A DNA stretch of 64,000 bases from Bradyrhizobium retamae (GTDB lineage Bacteria; Pseudomonadota; Alphaproteobacteria; Rhizobiales; Xanthobacteraceae): NCBI RefSeq assembly GCF_001440415.1, contig NZ_LLYA01000154.1, positions 1-64,000 of the forward strand, in the 5' to 3' direction. Each line of letters starts with the position of its first letter. Positions within the stretch are counted from its first letter, which is position 1. The notes below the pieces were generated by a model. It saw only the letters and a program-made list of their open reading frames with translations. It was not told the origin of the DNA and ran no database searches. This document shows positions 1 through 8,850 of the stretch, piece by piece. The translations under genes were made by a program, and so were the position numbers.

Positions 1-2
1 GC

Positions 3-401
3 CCGGGCGGAAAGCGGCTCGGAACGAGCGGCACCGTGCACGAGGGCAAGACGCTGTTGTATCGTGCGAGCAAGCTCGACTGCGATGTATGCCCGCTCAA
101 ACCGCAGTGCTGTCCAAAAGAACCATCGCGCAAGATCCCGCGCGACATACATGAGCACGCCCGGGACGTCGCCCGGTCGTTCGCTGGCACCGAGGGCTTC
201 GAGACATCACGACGTGAGCGCAAGAAGATCGAGATGCGGTTTGCGCACCTGAAGCGCATCCTTAAGCTCGGTCGACTTCGACTGCGTGGTCCACAAGGCG
301 CCCAGGACGAGTTTGTTTTAGCTGCCATCGCTCAGAACCTGAGGCGGCTCGCGTCACTGGTTGCGCGACCGCCACCGGCAGAAGTTCTGTGCACCGCGTA
401 G
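3..401 (+). CDS. IS transposase, C-terminal part (cut by left window edge)
   Basis: The reading frame is open from the first bases of the window, so the protein starts upstream; the GTG at 36 is only an internal codon. The visible part has a Cys cluster (CDVCPLKPQC) followed by the helix RRERKKIEMRFAHLKRIL and LRLRGPQGAQDEF..AAIAQNLRRLA. This is the usual C-terminal end of DDE transposases of the IS1182/IS5-like type, where the Glu in the RKKIE helix is the third acidic catalytic residue. The frame ends in a normal stop. Whether the element upstream is intact cannot be seen. It marks the left side of the window as a mobile or accessory region. Confidence 0.8.
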   Translation, partial: PGGKRLGTSGTVHEGKTLLYRASKLDCDVCPLKPQCCPKEPSRKIPRDIHEHARDVARSFAGTEGFETSRRERKKIEMRFAHLKRILKLGRLRLRGPQGAQDEFVLAAIAQNLRRLASLVARPPPAEVLCTA

Positions 402-1054
402 CGTTGGAGTTGAGCGCCAAGGCCGGCGGCGTTAAGCCGCCGTCCTAACAAAACGCCAAACGACCCGATCCCTTGCACCCGACTTTTGCAACAAAATCCG
501 CCAAAACCGGACCTCTACAACCGCCGATCACTACCCTCGCCCGTGGCGCAGTATCCAAAGCAAGGCTGGCATGCTGTTTTCGCTTATCGGCGGAGTTGAG
601 GCGGAAAAACGAAACGGCTTTGGCATTTTGGTTGTGGGCACGCTGCCCGGCAACATCTAGTTAGCGCGCTTGCGGTCCGCCACAAAAGCAAGCGCGCGCT
701 CAGGCTCGCGAGCTGATTGAGCTGTCGCTGGTCCGTCTATCAGATCGGCAACGTTCACCGCATCGTGAAGGCACGCTCAAGGCGAGGCTTGAGCACCAAT
801 AGCTTCTCAAGTTGTTGTTGGCTTCGAAAGCAGGACCAGAGTTGCCGCCAGAAGCAGGCGCTTCTGATCGAAGGCGTTGGACTCGTCTCTTGCCGAGACT
901 GGCAGCGCTTGTCGTCCCGCCAGTCGCAATGTGAGTGGCGGCAATTCCTCGGAGGGCCCGCCACTCTGCCGCGCCAGCAAACGTCAATCGAAGATTTGGA
1001 CGTCACAGACAAAGCAATGCCGATATTAAAACCTGTCTACGAAAGGAGAGCACA
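402..1054. other. Gene-poor stretch, no supported gene
   Basis: Several short frames exist on both strands (for example 473-664 plus and 700-987 minus). None has a recognisable motif, a convincing ribosome-binding site or normal composition. A plus-strand frame ending at 660 reads ...GMLFSLIGGVEAEKRN..., which could be the tail of a gene destroyed near the insertion element, but I cannot name it. The last bases carry the ribosome-binding site of the next gene. Confidence 0.5.
425..441. terminator. Short GC hairpin after transposase gene
   Basis: Arms GGCGGC (425-430) and GCCGCC (436-441) are separated by GTTAA. It lies 24 bases after the transposase stop. There is no U-run, so it may be a weak terminator or part of the IS end. 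Confidence 0.35.
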
Positions 1055-1567
1055 ATGAGCGATCTGGTCGTTCTCGGCTTTGATGGCCTGCACACCGCAG
1101 ATGAGGTGCTCAACAAGCTGCGGTCTCTGCAGAAGGAGTACCTCATTGATCTCGAAGATGCTTGCGTCGTTGAACGCGAGAAAGGCGGTAAAGTCTACCT
1201 CAAGCAAGCCGTCAGCCTAACGAAAGTTGGCGCGGCCACCGGCGGGACCACCGGCGCCTTGTGGGGCGCGCTTGTCGGTCTCCTCTTCCTGAATCCACTC
1301 GCCGGAATGGCGCTCGGTGCAATTGCCGGTGCCGGCATGGGCGCTTTATCAGGCTCTCTCACCGACTTCGGAATCCGTGATGACTTCATCAAGAAGCTCG
1401 GAGAGACGATTCCGGAAGGATCCTCTGCGCTCTTTGTGCTCTTCAGGAAAGTCACCGAAGACAAGGTGCTGCCGGAGATCGAACCATTCAAGCCGCGCGT
1501 CCTTCGAACTTCCCTCTCAAGCGATGCGGAGAAGAGGCTCACGACCGAGCTAAGCAAGGCGCCGTGA
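1055..1567 (+). CDS. DUF1269-family glycine-zipper membrane protein
   Basis: A 170-residue protein starting MSDLVVLGFD. The start at 1055 follows a good AAAGGAG site at 1042-1048; the frame is open further upstream but without a start signal. Layout: an N-terminal alpha/beta part (VLGFDGLHTADEVLNKL), then a Gly-rich hydrophobic segment at about residues 60-100 (GGTTGALWGALVGLL...GAIAGAGMGALSG), then a soluble C-terminus. This is the pattern of DUF1269 proteins, whose molecular role is unknown; they are often linked to stress or envelope functions. It stands alone, with no operon partner. Confidence 0.85.
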   Translation: MSDLVVLGFDGLHTADEVLNKLRSLQKEYLIDLEDACVVEREKGGKVYLKQAVSLTKVGAATGGTTGALWGALVGLLFLNPLAGMALGAIAGAGMGALSGSLTDFGIRDDFIKKLGETIPEGSSALFVLFRKVTEDKVLPEIEPFKPRVLRTSLSSDAEKRLTTELSKAP

Positions 1568-1676
1568 GTCGAGGAAACAGCTAAGGCACTAGAAGAGGCT
1601 CGCCCTGCTAAACTACGGATTGGCAGTTCGAGCTATTTCGATCTGAATTTTAGTTCTTGATCACATGGAGGCGGGC

Positions 1677-1916
1677 ATGAACACCCGGGCCGTATGCGGC
1701 GCTTTGATCATGAGCGGATTGGTGGCAATCGCTGCACCTTCAAATCTGTCTCTGGCTCAATCGACTGACACCGGCGTGTCCGCGCCAAAGGATACCGGCG
1801 CATCCGCCCCAAAGAGTGCCACGCCAAATACGAATATGAACCCGACGAAACACCGGTATTGGCGTCAGCGCGGCGGAAGGCATCCGCACTATGGCAGCCG
1901 GCGCGTTCGTACCTAG
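1677..1916 (+). CDS. Small secreted basic peptide with APK repeats
   Basis: A 79-residue protein. The ATG at 1677 is preferred because GGAGG (1667-1671) sits five bases before it; an ATG at 1665 overlaps that site. Residues 1-31 form a typical Sec signal peptide ending near LSLAQ. A tandem repeat follows (DTGVSAPK, DTGASAPK), then a very basic C-terminus rich in Arg, His and Tyr. No domain is recognised. Many rhizobia have small exported proteins of this shape with unknown roles. It is monocistronic as far as can be seen. Confidence 0.6.
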   Translation: MNTRAVCGALIMSGLVAIAAPSNLSLAQSTDTGVSAPKDTGASAPKSATPNTNMNPTKHRYWRQRGGRHPHYGSRRVRT

Positions 1917-2150
1917 GCAGAGGCATCACTGGGGCGGCGTTTCTCGGGGAAACTACCGGGCGCCCTAGCGTTTTGGCGAGCGAGGCTCAGACGCAGCCGG
2001 AAACGACAGCCAGCGTTCGTCAATCTGCATTGGAGCTCGCCGATTTCATCGCTGGTAGGAACCCCGCTTCCCACTCACAATGCGGCTCCAGGCCAAACAC
2101 AAAGCCCCGAGGCCGGCTGGTTCAAGCCGGCCGCAACGGAGGTCCTCATC

Positions 2151-3356
2151 ATGCAAGACCGCGTCAGTCGCCCGACCGAATCTCGCGCCATTCCATTTGA
2201 CACCGCCAAGCTCGATTCCCTTATGGAAGCGGCTGGACTCGATATCCTGGTCGCGACGTCCAAGCACAATGTCCAATACCTGCTCGACGCGGAGCGCGCG
2301 ATCTTCTTCGACTACATGGACGCGCTCGGCGTCAGCCGCTACTTGCCCGTCCTGATCTACCCGAAGGGCGCGCCCGACAAGGCGGCCTATGTCGGGCACC
2401 GGCTGGAAACGCACCAGCGGGCCGTGGCGCCACTTTGGGTTCCGCAAGTCCGTACCGAAGGCAACGGCTCGTTGGATGCCGTTTCGCTGGCGGTAGGCCT
2501 GATCAAGAGCGCGGGCGTACCGATGAAGCGCATCGGCGTCGAAATGCCGTTTCTGCCGATGGATGCCGGCAAGGCCCTTTCGGACGCCCTGCCCGATAGC
2601 GAGATCAAGGATGCGCTGTTGGTGCTCGAGCGCCTGCGTGCCGTGAAGTCGCCGGCGGAATTGGCCAAGCTGAAAAAGGCCTCCGAATTGGTGATCGAAT
2701 CCATGAACGAGGTGATCGCAAACCACGGCCCGGGCACCACCAAGCAGCAGCTTTTCGACGCACTGAGGATCGCAGAGGTCAAGCGCGGATTGACTTTCGA
2801 GTATTGCCTGCTGGCCTGCGGCGCCAGCCACAACCGGGCGCCTTCCGCCGACCGCTGGGAAAGCGGCGACGTGCTCTCGCTGGATTCCGGCGGCAACTAT
2901 CACGGCTATATTGGCGACCTCGCGCGGATGGCCGTGCTGGGCGAACCGGACAGCGAATTGAAGGATCTTCTGGCGGACATCGAAGCCATCCAGCGGGCGG
3001 CATTCGCCGCGGTGCGGCCGGGCGCGATGGGCGGCGAAATCTATGCCGCGGTGGAAGAGCGGCTCGCGCAGTCGAGCCAGCACGACTGCACCGACTTCCT
3101 GGCGCACGGCATGGGGCTAGTCAGCCACGAGGCCCCTCGCCTGACGGCCAAGGGACCCATTCCTTACGATGACCCGGACGCGCGCCGGCCCTTGGAGTCC
3201 GGCATGGTGGTGTCGATCGAAACGACGATGAAGCACCCGCGCCGCGGCTTCATCAAGCTGGAGGACACGGTTGCAGTGACCGCAACTGGCTACGAGATCT
3301 TCGGCGAAGGCAGCCGCGGCTGGAATATTGGCGGCAGCAGCGTAGTGCCGCGGTGA
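2151..3356 (+). CDS. M24-family metallopeptidase (creatinase / Xaa-Pro dipeptidase-like)
   Basis: A 401-residue protein with GGAGGT seven bases before the ATG. It has the two-domain creatinase fold: an N-terminal part to about residue 155 and a C-terminal pita-bread domain. All five dinuclear metal ligands are visible: Asp245 (SLDSGG), Asp256 (IGDLAR), His319 (AHGMG), Glu357 (SIETT) and Glu371 (KLEDTV). So it is expected to be an active metal-dependent hydrolase cleaving X-Pro bonds or a related amide, probably in the cytoplasm since there is no signal peptide. Substrate cannot be read from sequence. It is followed by a hairpin and a convergent rhodanese gene. Confidence 0.9.
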   Translation: MQDRVSRPTESRAIPFDTAKLDSLMEAAGLDILVATSKHNVQYLLDAERAIFFDYMDALGVSRYLPVLIYPKGAPDKAAYVGHRLETHQRAVAPLWVPQVRTEGNGSLDAVSLAVGLIKSAGVPMKRIGVEMPFLPMDAGKALSDALPDSEIKDALLVLERLRAVKSPAELAKLKKASELVIESMNEVIANHGPGTTKQQLFDALRIAEVKRGLTFEYCLLACGASHNRAPSADRWESGDVLSLDSGGNYHGYIGDLARMAVLGEPDSELKDLLADIEAIQRAAFAAVRPGAMGGEIYAAVEERLAQSSQHDCTDFLAHGMGLVSHEAPRLTAKGPIPYDDPDARRPLESGMVVSIETTMKHPRRGFIKLEDTVAVTATGYEIFGEGSRGWNIGGSSVVPR

Positions 3357-3405
3357 AGTTGTTCGTTTGGCTTTGAAGTCAACAAAGGCCCGACTTCACG
3401 CCAGC

Positions 3406-3441
3406 TCAGTGGACCGCCGCGGGCGCCGGCAAGTCCACTGA
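3406..3441. terminator. Inverted repeat between convergent genes, likely bidirectional terminator
   Basis: Nine-base arms TCAGTGGAC (3406-3414) and GTCCACTGA (3433-3441) enclose a GC-rich loop. It lies between the ends of the M24 peptidase gene (plus) and the rhodanese gene (minus). There is no clear T-run on either side. Confidence 0.5.
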
Positions 3442-3518
3442 CCGAAGACCATGTGGTGACTTGAAGGTTGCGAGACCGTCGCGCGATGCGCGGTCGTGCG
3501 CGAACGTTGGCTTGCGCC

Positions 3519-3896
3519 TCAGCCCTTTTCGACGTCTCCGCCTGCCTCCAACCAGCCTTTGAAGCCGCCGAGATTGCGTACGTTGCCGTAACCCATATCC
3601 TTCAGCGTCTTTCCCACCAGCGCGGAACGCCCGCCGGATGCGCAGTAAGCAATAACCGTCTTGGTCCGGTCGAAGGCCTTATCATGCATCGCCGAGGCAG
3701 GATCCGCCTTGAACTCCACGAGGCCGCGCGGTATGGCGAGGGCACCCGGAACTTTTCCAGAGGCAGTAACTTCCGCCGGCTCTCGAACGTCGAGGAAAAG
3801 CACATCGGCCCTCCCTAGCAATCCCTTGGCTTCATCGGGACTGATACGCGGGACTTCGGCATCGGCTTCGGCGAGCATCGCTTGTACGGTTTTCAT
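3519..3896 (-). CDS. Single-domain rhodanese-like sulfurtransferase
   Basis: A 125-residue protein. The ATG at 3896 is chosen because GAGAAGG lies just upstream; the frame runs on to 3956 without a better signal. It is one rhodanese domain: ISPDEAKGLL, FLDVREPAEV, then the active-site loop CASGGRS at residues 85-91 with Cys85 as the predicted persulfide carrier, and the closing NLGGFKGWLEAG. The loop has the length typical of thiosulfate/persulfide sulfurtransferases. The usual His-Ile-Pro-Gly motif is KVPGA here, a mild variant. No partner gene suggests its sulfur donor or acceptor. Confidence 0.9.
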   Translation of the reverse strand: MKTVQAMLAEADAEVPRISPDEAKGLLGRADVLFLDVREPAEVTASGKVPGALAIPRGLVEFKADPASAMHDKAFDRTKTVIAYCASGGRSALVGKTLKDMGYGNVRNLGGFKGWLEAGGDVEKG

Positions 3897-4095
3897 TAGG
3901 CCTTCTCCAGATGTGGGCTCGCCAGCAACGGCGCTAAGCTCCCGCAAGGCGCGCAATGCTCGCAGGTTGCAGGGGGCAAATAGCCCATCCTGTTTTGGTT
4001 TCGATCATGCAATTGAAGGATGCTGCGCTATATTTTTGGGTGTGGCAATCCCCACTGGTTGTCGCGGCAAATCTGGCCAGCGCGGCGATACTGCG

Positions 4096-4902
4096 CTATT
4101 TCCCCCTGAACTTCGGCTTGCGTCGCTCCAGAAACGCTGCCACGCCTTCCTTGTGATCCTCGGTCATGCTCGCCAGTGCGAACTGGTCGACGTCCATGTG
4201 GCTGGCGAGATCATCGAGCGCATGCGCAAGGCGATTGACGGTCAGCTTGGTCATGGCGACGGATAGTGGCGGCTGAGCAGCTATTTTAGTGGCGAGCGCC
4301 ATCGCTGCGTCGAAGGCCTTGCCGGGATCGGCCACCTCCTCCACCAGGCGCCATTCGTAAGCCTCGGCCGCGGTGATGCGCTGGTCGGCCAGGATTACGG
4401 CCTGTTTGGTGCGGGCCGGTCCCATCAGATGCAGCATACGCGGCACGCTCTGCCAGCTCATATTCATGCCGAGACCGATCTCGGGCACGCGCATATGGGC
4501 ATCTCTGGCCATCACCCGGAAATCCAGCGCAACCGCCAGCGCCACGCCGCCGCCGACGCAAAAGCCCTCGATGGCGCCGATCGTGATCTGCTCCATGTCC
4601 TGCCAGGCCTGGGTCAGTCGCGGCCCAAGCTTCAAGTGCCGGCGCAAGGCTCCGAGATCCATGGTCTTGCGCGAAAGACCCTCGGGGTCCTTGAGATCAA
4701 AGCCGGCGCTGAACGACTTTGCGCCGCCTGTCAGCACCACGACAGAGGTGTCGCCATCATCTTCAAAACTGCGAGCAGCATCAGTGAGCTGGCGTAGCGC
4801 CTCCGGCGACAACGCGTTGATGCCGTCGCCGCGGTCGAAACGCACCACAGCGATACGGCCGTCGGGCCCGAGGCCTTTTTCAATCGTCACAAACCCGGTC
4901 AA
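4096..4902 (-). CDS. Enoyl-CoA hydratase/isomerase (crotonase) family protein
   Basis: A 268-residue protein with the crotonase fold. The oxyanion-hole segments are SAGFD (65-69) and GGGVAL (117-122), and PEIGLG supplies Glu141. Compared with classical enoyl-CoA hydratase, where the helix reads GGGCEL, the first catalytic Glu is replaced by Ala (Ala121), while the second Glu is kept. So simple hydratase chemistry is doubtful, and an isomerase or other crotonase reaction on an acyl-CoA is as likely. It is transcribed divergently from the transporter gene at 5051. Confidence 0.88.
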   Translation of the reverse strand: MTGFVTIEKGLGPDGRIAVVRFDRGDGINALSPEALRQLTDAARSFEDDGDTSVVVLTGGAKSFSAGFDLKDPEGLSRKTMDLGALRRHLKLGPRLTQAWQDMEQITIGAIEGFCVGGGVALAVALDFRVMARDAHMRVPEIGLGMNMSWQSVPRMLHLMGPARTKQAVILADQRITAAEAYEWRLVEEVADPGKAFDAAMALATKIAAQPPLSVAMTKLTVNRLAHALDDLASHMDVDQFALASMTEDHKEGVAAFLERRKPKFRGK

Positions 4903-5050
4903 TCCATCGCTCCCTGTCCGTCACCTTTCGAAAGTTTAGACCAGAAATAATTTCGGCGAACCTGAATCCTTCGTCGGTTCCTGTTCGTCTTGTTCGCGAA
5001 ACATCGCATCCGCTTGGCGCGGATCGGAGCGAACAAGGAGTATTTTGCAG

Positions 5051-6296
5051 ATGGGACCATCATATCGCTGGGTGATCGTAGGCACGGGCGCATTGATGAC
5101 ATGCGTCGGCATCGGCGCCATGTTCTCACTGGCCGTTTATCTGGAACCGATGTCGACGGAAACGGGATGGTCGCGCGCCGGAATTTCGGGTGCGATGACC
5201 ATCGATTTCCTGACCATGGGCATTGCCGGGTTTGCCTGGGGCGCGGCCAGCGACAGGTTTGGCACGCGTCCGGTCGTCCTCTGCGGCGCCCTGCTCCTGG
5301 GTTCGGGCCTGTTTCTCGCCAGCCGCGCGACCTCCCTGCTCGAATTTCCAGCTCGCTTACGGCGTTCTCGTCGGCCTCGCCGCAGGCGCCTTCTTCGCGC
5401 CGATGATCGCCGCCGCGACGGTGTGGTTCGAGAACAACCGCAGCCTTGCCGTCTCGCTGGTGTCCGCAGGCATGGGCGTGGCGCCGATGACAATCTCGCC
5501 ATTCGCGCGCTGGCTGATCTCGACCTATGATTGGCGTACCGCGATGATGATTGTGGGCTTGATGGCGTGGGCCTTGCTGATACCGGCCGCGCTGCTGGTC
5601 CGGCAACCGCCGGCGGTGAGACCATCCGCCTCGCCGGCATCGGGCGCTGACAACGATCCGGGAACGGGATGGTCTGTTGCGGGTGCGCTTCGCTCGCCCC
5701 AGTTCGTGGTGCTGGCGCTGACATTCTTCGCCTGCTGCGCCGCGCATTCCGGGCCGATCTTCCATATGGTCAGCTACGCGATGCTTTGCGGCATCCCGGC
5801 GATGGCTGCGGTCAGCATCTATAGCGTGGAAGGTTTGTCGGGGCTCGGTGGCCGTCTCCTCCTCGGCATCCTCGCCGATCGGCTGGGCGCCAAGCGGGTG
5901 CTGGTCTGCGGCCTCCTGGTGCAGGCGCTGGCGATTGGAACCTATCTCTACGTCAGCAAGCTCGCCGAGTTCTACGCGCTCGCGATCGTGTTCGGAACGG
6001 CTTATGGCGGAGTGATGCCGCTCTATGCCGTGCTGGCGCGCGAATATTTCGGCCCCCGGATCATGGGAACTGTGTTCGGCGCCGCGACGATGGTATCGAG
6101 CCTTGGCATGGCGTTCGGGCCGTGGGCCGGCGGAATGATCTTCGATACCTTCCACGATTACCGCTGGCTTTACATCGGCGCGCTCAGCGTTGGCCTCGCC
6201 GCAATGGCGATTGCGTTGACGTTCCCGCCACTGCCGTCGCGATCACGCGAGCGGCTGCAGGCCGGCTTAAAGAGCGGATTCCCTGCCTCGACATAG
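5051..6296 (+). pseudogene. Major facilitator superfamily transporter with a +1 frameshift
   Basis: The protein begins MGPSYRWVIVGTGALMTCVG (ATG at 5051, AAGGAG at 5035-5040; a TTG at 5045 is an alternative) and reads well to ...RATSLLEF at about 5347. It then continues in another frame as QLAYGVLVGLAAGAFFAP... to 6296. Removing one C of the CC at 5348-5349 restores LEFQLAYGVLV. The joined product is about 415 residues with some 12 hydrophobic segments and the MFS loop SDRFGTRP after the second pair of segments, as in monocarboxylate/oxalate-type transporters. Either the gene is recently inactivated or a base was miscalled. The rest shows no decay, which fits a recent or artefactual change. 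Confidence 0.85.
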
Positions 6297-6323
6297 CCCG
6301 GATTTTGCGCCTATCCTGACGCC

Positions 6324-6965
6324 ATGAGCGACCATGACCACGACAACCACGGCCATCATCACCACCACGACCACTCCGAACTCTCGGAGACCGAGCTGCG
6401 CGTGCGCGCACTGGAATCGATCCTCACCGAAAAGGGCTATGTCGATCCGGCCGCGCTCGACCTCCTGATCGATCTCTATGAAAAGAAAATCGGACCGCGC
6501 AACGGCGTTCGCGTTGTCGCCAAGGCATGGAGCGATCCCGCCTACCGCGAACGGCTGATGAAGGACGCAACCGCTGCGATTGCCGAGCTCGACTATTCCG
6601 GCCGCCAGGGCGAGCACATGGTCGTCGTAGAGAACACGCCCGAGCAGCACAACATGGTCGTGTGCACGCTGTGCTCCTGCTACCCGCACCCCGTGCTGGG
6701 GCTTCCGCCAGTCTGGTACAAATCCGCGCCCTATCGCTCGCGCGCCGTGTCCGATCCGCGTGGCGTGCTCAGGGATTTCGGCGTGACGCTGCCGGACACC
6801 ACCAAAATCCGGGTCTGGGATTCCACCGCCGAAATCCGCTACCTCGTGCTGCCGATGCGCCCTGAGGGTACTGAGGGCTGGAGCGCCGAGCAACTCGCCG
6901 AACTCGTCACCCGCGATAGCATGATCGGCACCGGCCTGCCCAAACAGCCCGGTGAGGCTACCTGA
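6324..6965 (+). CDS. nthA: Nitrile hydratase alpha subunit, cobalt type, with His-rich N-terminus
   Basis: A 213-residue subunit. The metal-binding claw is CTLCSC at residues 114-119 (Cys114, Cys117, Cys119 with Ser118); Thr in the second position is the hallmark of non-corrin cobalt enzymes, whereas iron enzymes have Ser. It is followed by [15 protein letters not shown] and the conserved YRSRAV. The enzyme hydrates nitriles to amides, with the active site between alpha and beta. The first 17 residues contain nine His, including five in a row, which is not part of the catalytic fold and may bind metal. The stop overlaps the ATG of the beta gene (TGATG at 6963-6967). Confidence 0.95.
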   Translation: MSDHDHDNHGHHHHHDHSELSETELRVRALESILTEKGYVDPAALDLLIDLYEKKIGPRNGVRVVAKAWSDPAYRERLMKDATAAIAELDYSGRQGEHMVVVENTPEQHNMVVCTLCSCYPHPVLGLPPVWYKSAPYRSRAVSDPRGVLRDFGVTLPDTTKIRVWDSTAEIRYLVLPMRPEGTEGWSAEQLAELVTRDSMIGTGLPKQPGEAT

Positions 6966-7624
6966 TGGACGGCGCGCATGACATGGGCGGCGCCAAGGGT
7001 TTTGGGCCCGTCGTGCCCGAGCCGAACGAGCCGGTGTTTCATGCTGACTGGGAGCGCCGGGCCTTTGCGCTGACGGTTGCCATGGCACGCCCCGGAGGCT
7101 GGAACATCGATATGTCGCGGTTTGCACGCGAGAACCGCCCTCCTGAGGATTACCACAGCAAGAGCTATTTCGAATTATGGCTGGCCGGGCTGGAAACGCT
7201 GATGATCGAGCGCGGGCTGGTGACGCGCGAGGAAATCGAGGCGGGCAAAGTGCTGTCGCCGCCTAAGCCTGGCGTCAAGCCGATCGCTCCAAATGAGGTC
7301 ACGCCAGCGATCCGCCGCGGCGGCCCGACCGAACGCGAGGCGAAAGCAGCTGCGATGTTTGCAATCGGCGACACTGTGCGGATGAAAGACATTCACCCGG
7401 TGACGCATACGCGGCTGCCACAATATGTCCGCGGCCATCTCGGCACCATCGAGCTCAATCACGGCTGCCACGTCTTTCCCGACACCAACTCGCTCGGCCA
7501 AGGCGAAGACCCGCAATGGCTCTACACAGTCAGGTTCGACGGGCCGGAATTGTGGGGCAAGGACGGCGATTCGACGCTCAGCGTCTCCGTCGACGCCTGG
7601 GAATCCTATCTGGAGCGCGCGTGA
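6965..7624 (+). CDS. nthB: Nitrile hydratase beta subunit
   Basis: A 219-residue subunit starting [16 protein letters not shown], the conserved beta-subunit opening. The helical N-terminal half (to about residue 95, YFELWLAGLETLMIERGLV) is followed by the SH3-like C-terminal barrel with FAIGDTVRMKDIHP, RLPQYVRGHLG and the final YTVRFDGPELWG. It pairs with the alpha subunit to form the active site. Start and stop both overlap neighbours by one base, so the three genes are probably translationally coupled. Alpha-beta-chaperone is the gene order common in proteobacteria; the Rhodococcus cobalt enzymes have beta first. Confidence 0.95.
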   Translation: MDGAHDMGGAKGFGPVVPEPNEPVFHADWERRAFALTVAMARPGGWNIDMSRFARENRPPEDYHSKSYFELWLAGLETLMIERGLVTREEIEAGKVLSPPKPGVKPIAPNEVTPAIRRGGPTEREAKAAAMFAIGDTVRMKDIHPVTHTRLPQYVRGHLGTIELNHGCHVFPDTNSLGQGEDPQWLYTVRFDGPELWGKDGDSTLSVSVDAWESYLERA

Positions 7625-8010
7625 TGGATCTAAGCCCGCAGCAGGCGATGCGCGCCGCGGTCGCCGTCCCCGGCGTGCCGCGCGATGAAGACGGCCCGGT
7701 GTTTCGCGAGCCATGGGAGGCGCGCGCCTTTGCGCTGGCGCTGGCGTTGCATGAGGCCGGTGTCTTCACCTGGAAGGAATGGGCGGAGACGCTGGGCGCG
7801 CAGATCAAGCGCGCACAGGCCGAAGGCGATCCAGATATGGGCGAGACCTACTACCGGCACTGGCTCGCGACGCTGGAAACGCTCGTTGCCGCCAAGGGCG
7901 TCACAACGTCAGATGTCCTGCACCGCTACCGTGACGCCTGGGACCACGCCGCCGACCGCACTCCGCACGGCGCGCCGATCGAGCTCACGCCGGCGGACTT
8001 TACTCGTTAG
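7624..8010 (+). CDS. Nitrile hydratase accessory protein (P14K-like cobalt chaperone)
   Basis: A 128-residue protein. The ATG at 7624 overlaps the beta-subunit stop; the frame is open further up but only as an antisense shadow. It resembles the N-terminal half of the beta subunit ([49 protein letters not shown]), as expected of P14K/NhlE-type chaperones, which hold an apo-alpha subunit while cobalt is inserted and then swap with beta. No amidase gene follows; instead the end overlaps queC on the other strand by four bases. Confidence 0.9.
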   Translation: MDLSPQQAMRAAVAVPGVPRDEDGPVFREPWEARAFALALALHEAGVFTWKEWAETLGAQIKRAQAEGDPDMGETYYRHWLATLETLVAAKGVTTSDVLHRYRDAWDHAADRTPHGAPIELTPADFTR

Positions 8011-8720
8011 GCCAGTGCCGCGTATTCCCGCCAGCCCTTCGCCCGCAGCGCACAGGCCGGGCATTCGCCGCAGCCATAACCCCAATCGTGCTGTGCGCCG
8101 CGCTCGCCGAGATAACAGGTGTGGGAATGCTCGCGGATCAGATCGACCAGCCCTGCTCCGCCGAGTTCATGCGCAAGCCTCCAGGTGGCTGCCTTGTCGA
8201 GCCACATCAGCGGCGTATGCAGCTCAAAATTCTTCGCCATGCCGAGATTCAGCGCGGACTGCATCGCCTTGATGGTCTCGTCGCGGCAGTCTGGATAGCC
8301 GGAATAATCGGTCTCGCACATGCCGCCGACGATGTGGCGGATGCCACGGCGGTACGCCAGCGCCGCGGCGAAGGTGAGAAACACCAGGTTACGGCCTGGC
8401 ACGAAGGTGTTGGGTAAGCCGTCGGCGCCCATTTCGATCGCGACATCCCGAGTCAGCGCGGTATCGGAAATTTCCGCAAGCGTTGGGATCTCCAGCGTGT
8501 GGCTCTCGCCGAGTTTTGCCGCCCAATCCGGCCGCAACGACCTTAAGCCCGACAGGAGCCGGTCGCGGCAGTCGAGCTCGATGGCGTGGCGCTGGCCGTA
8601 GCTGAAGCCGAGCATTTCGACGCGCGCAAACTGCCGCAAGGCCCAGGCCAGGCAGGTGGTGGAATCCTGGCCGCCGGAAAACAGCACCAGCGCGGTTTCG
8701 GACGGTGATTGGTCGCTCAT
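8007..8720 (-). CDS. queC: 7-cyano-7-deazaguanine synthase (preQ0 synthase)
   Basis: About 237 residues from the ATG at 8720 (a TTG at 8729 is the longer option). The N-terminal PP-loop SGGQDSTT binds [12 protein letters not shown] and the C-terminal Cys cluster (TCYLG...[13 protein letters not shown]) supply four zinc ligands. QueC converts 7-carboxy-7-deazaguanine to preQ0 with ATP and ammonia, in the queuosine pathway for tRNA. No queD, queE or queF is in the window. It is convergent with the nitrile hydratase operon, with four bases of overlap; preQ0 carries a nitrile group, so the adjacency is worth noting. Confidence 0.95.
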   Translation of the reverse strand: MSDQSPSETALVLFSGGQDSTTCLAWALRQFARVEMLGFSYGQRHAIELDCRDRLLSGLRSLRPDWAAKLGESHTLEIPTLAEISDTALTRDVAIEMGADGLPNTFVPGRNLVFLTFAAALAYRRGIRHIVGGMCETDYSGYPDCRDETIKAMQSALNLGMAKNFELHTPLMWLDKAATWRLAHELGGAGLVDLIREHSHTCYLGERGAQHDWGYGCGECPACALRAKGWREYAALA

Positions 8721-8850
8721 GACGGGCAATTAGCACTCCCGCGCCCCAAGGCCAACCGGTGGAAATTGCCTCGATTTGGGCCTGTTCCGCTGGGATCGGT
8801 CGACCGCTTGCGGCATAAAGCGGCCTGCCCCTCCAAGCGACGGAAATCCC

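Noticed and set aside
473..664. Short plus-strand frame after the transposase
   Set aside because: No motif, no start signal; kept only as part of the gene-poor stretch.
4899..6155. Long minus-strand open frame opposite the MFS gene
   Set aside because: Arg/His-rich shadow product with no motif; the plus strand carries a clear membrane transporter. High-GC third positions explain it.
6324..6965. Iron-type nitrile hydratase
   Set aside because: The metal motif is CTLCSC, the cobalt-type signature, and the accessory protein is of the P14K class rather than an iron activator.
7516..7623. Longer start for the nitrile hydratase accessory protein at 7516
   Set aside because: It would overlap the beta-subunit gene by over 100 bases; the TGATG at 7622-7626 is the better start.
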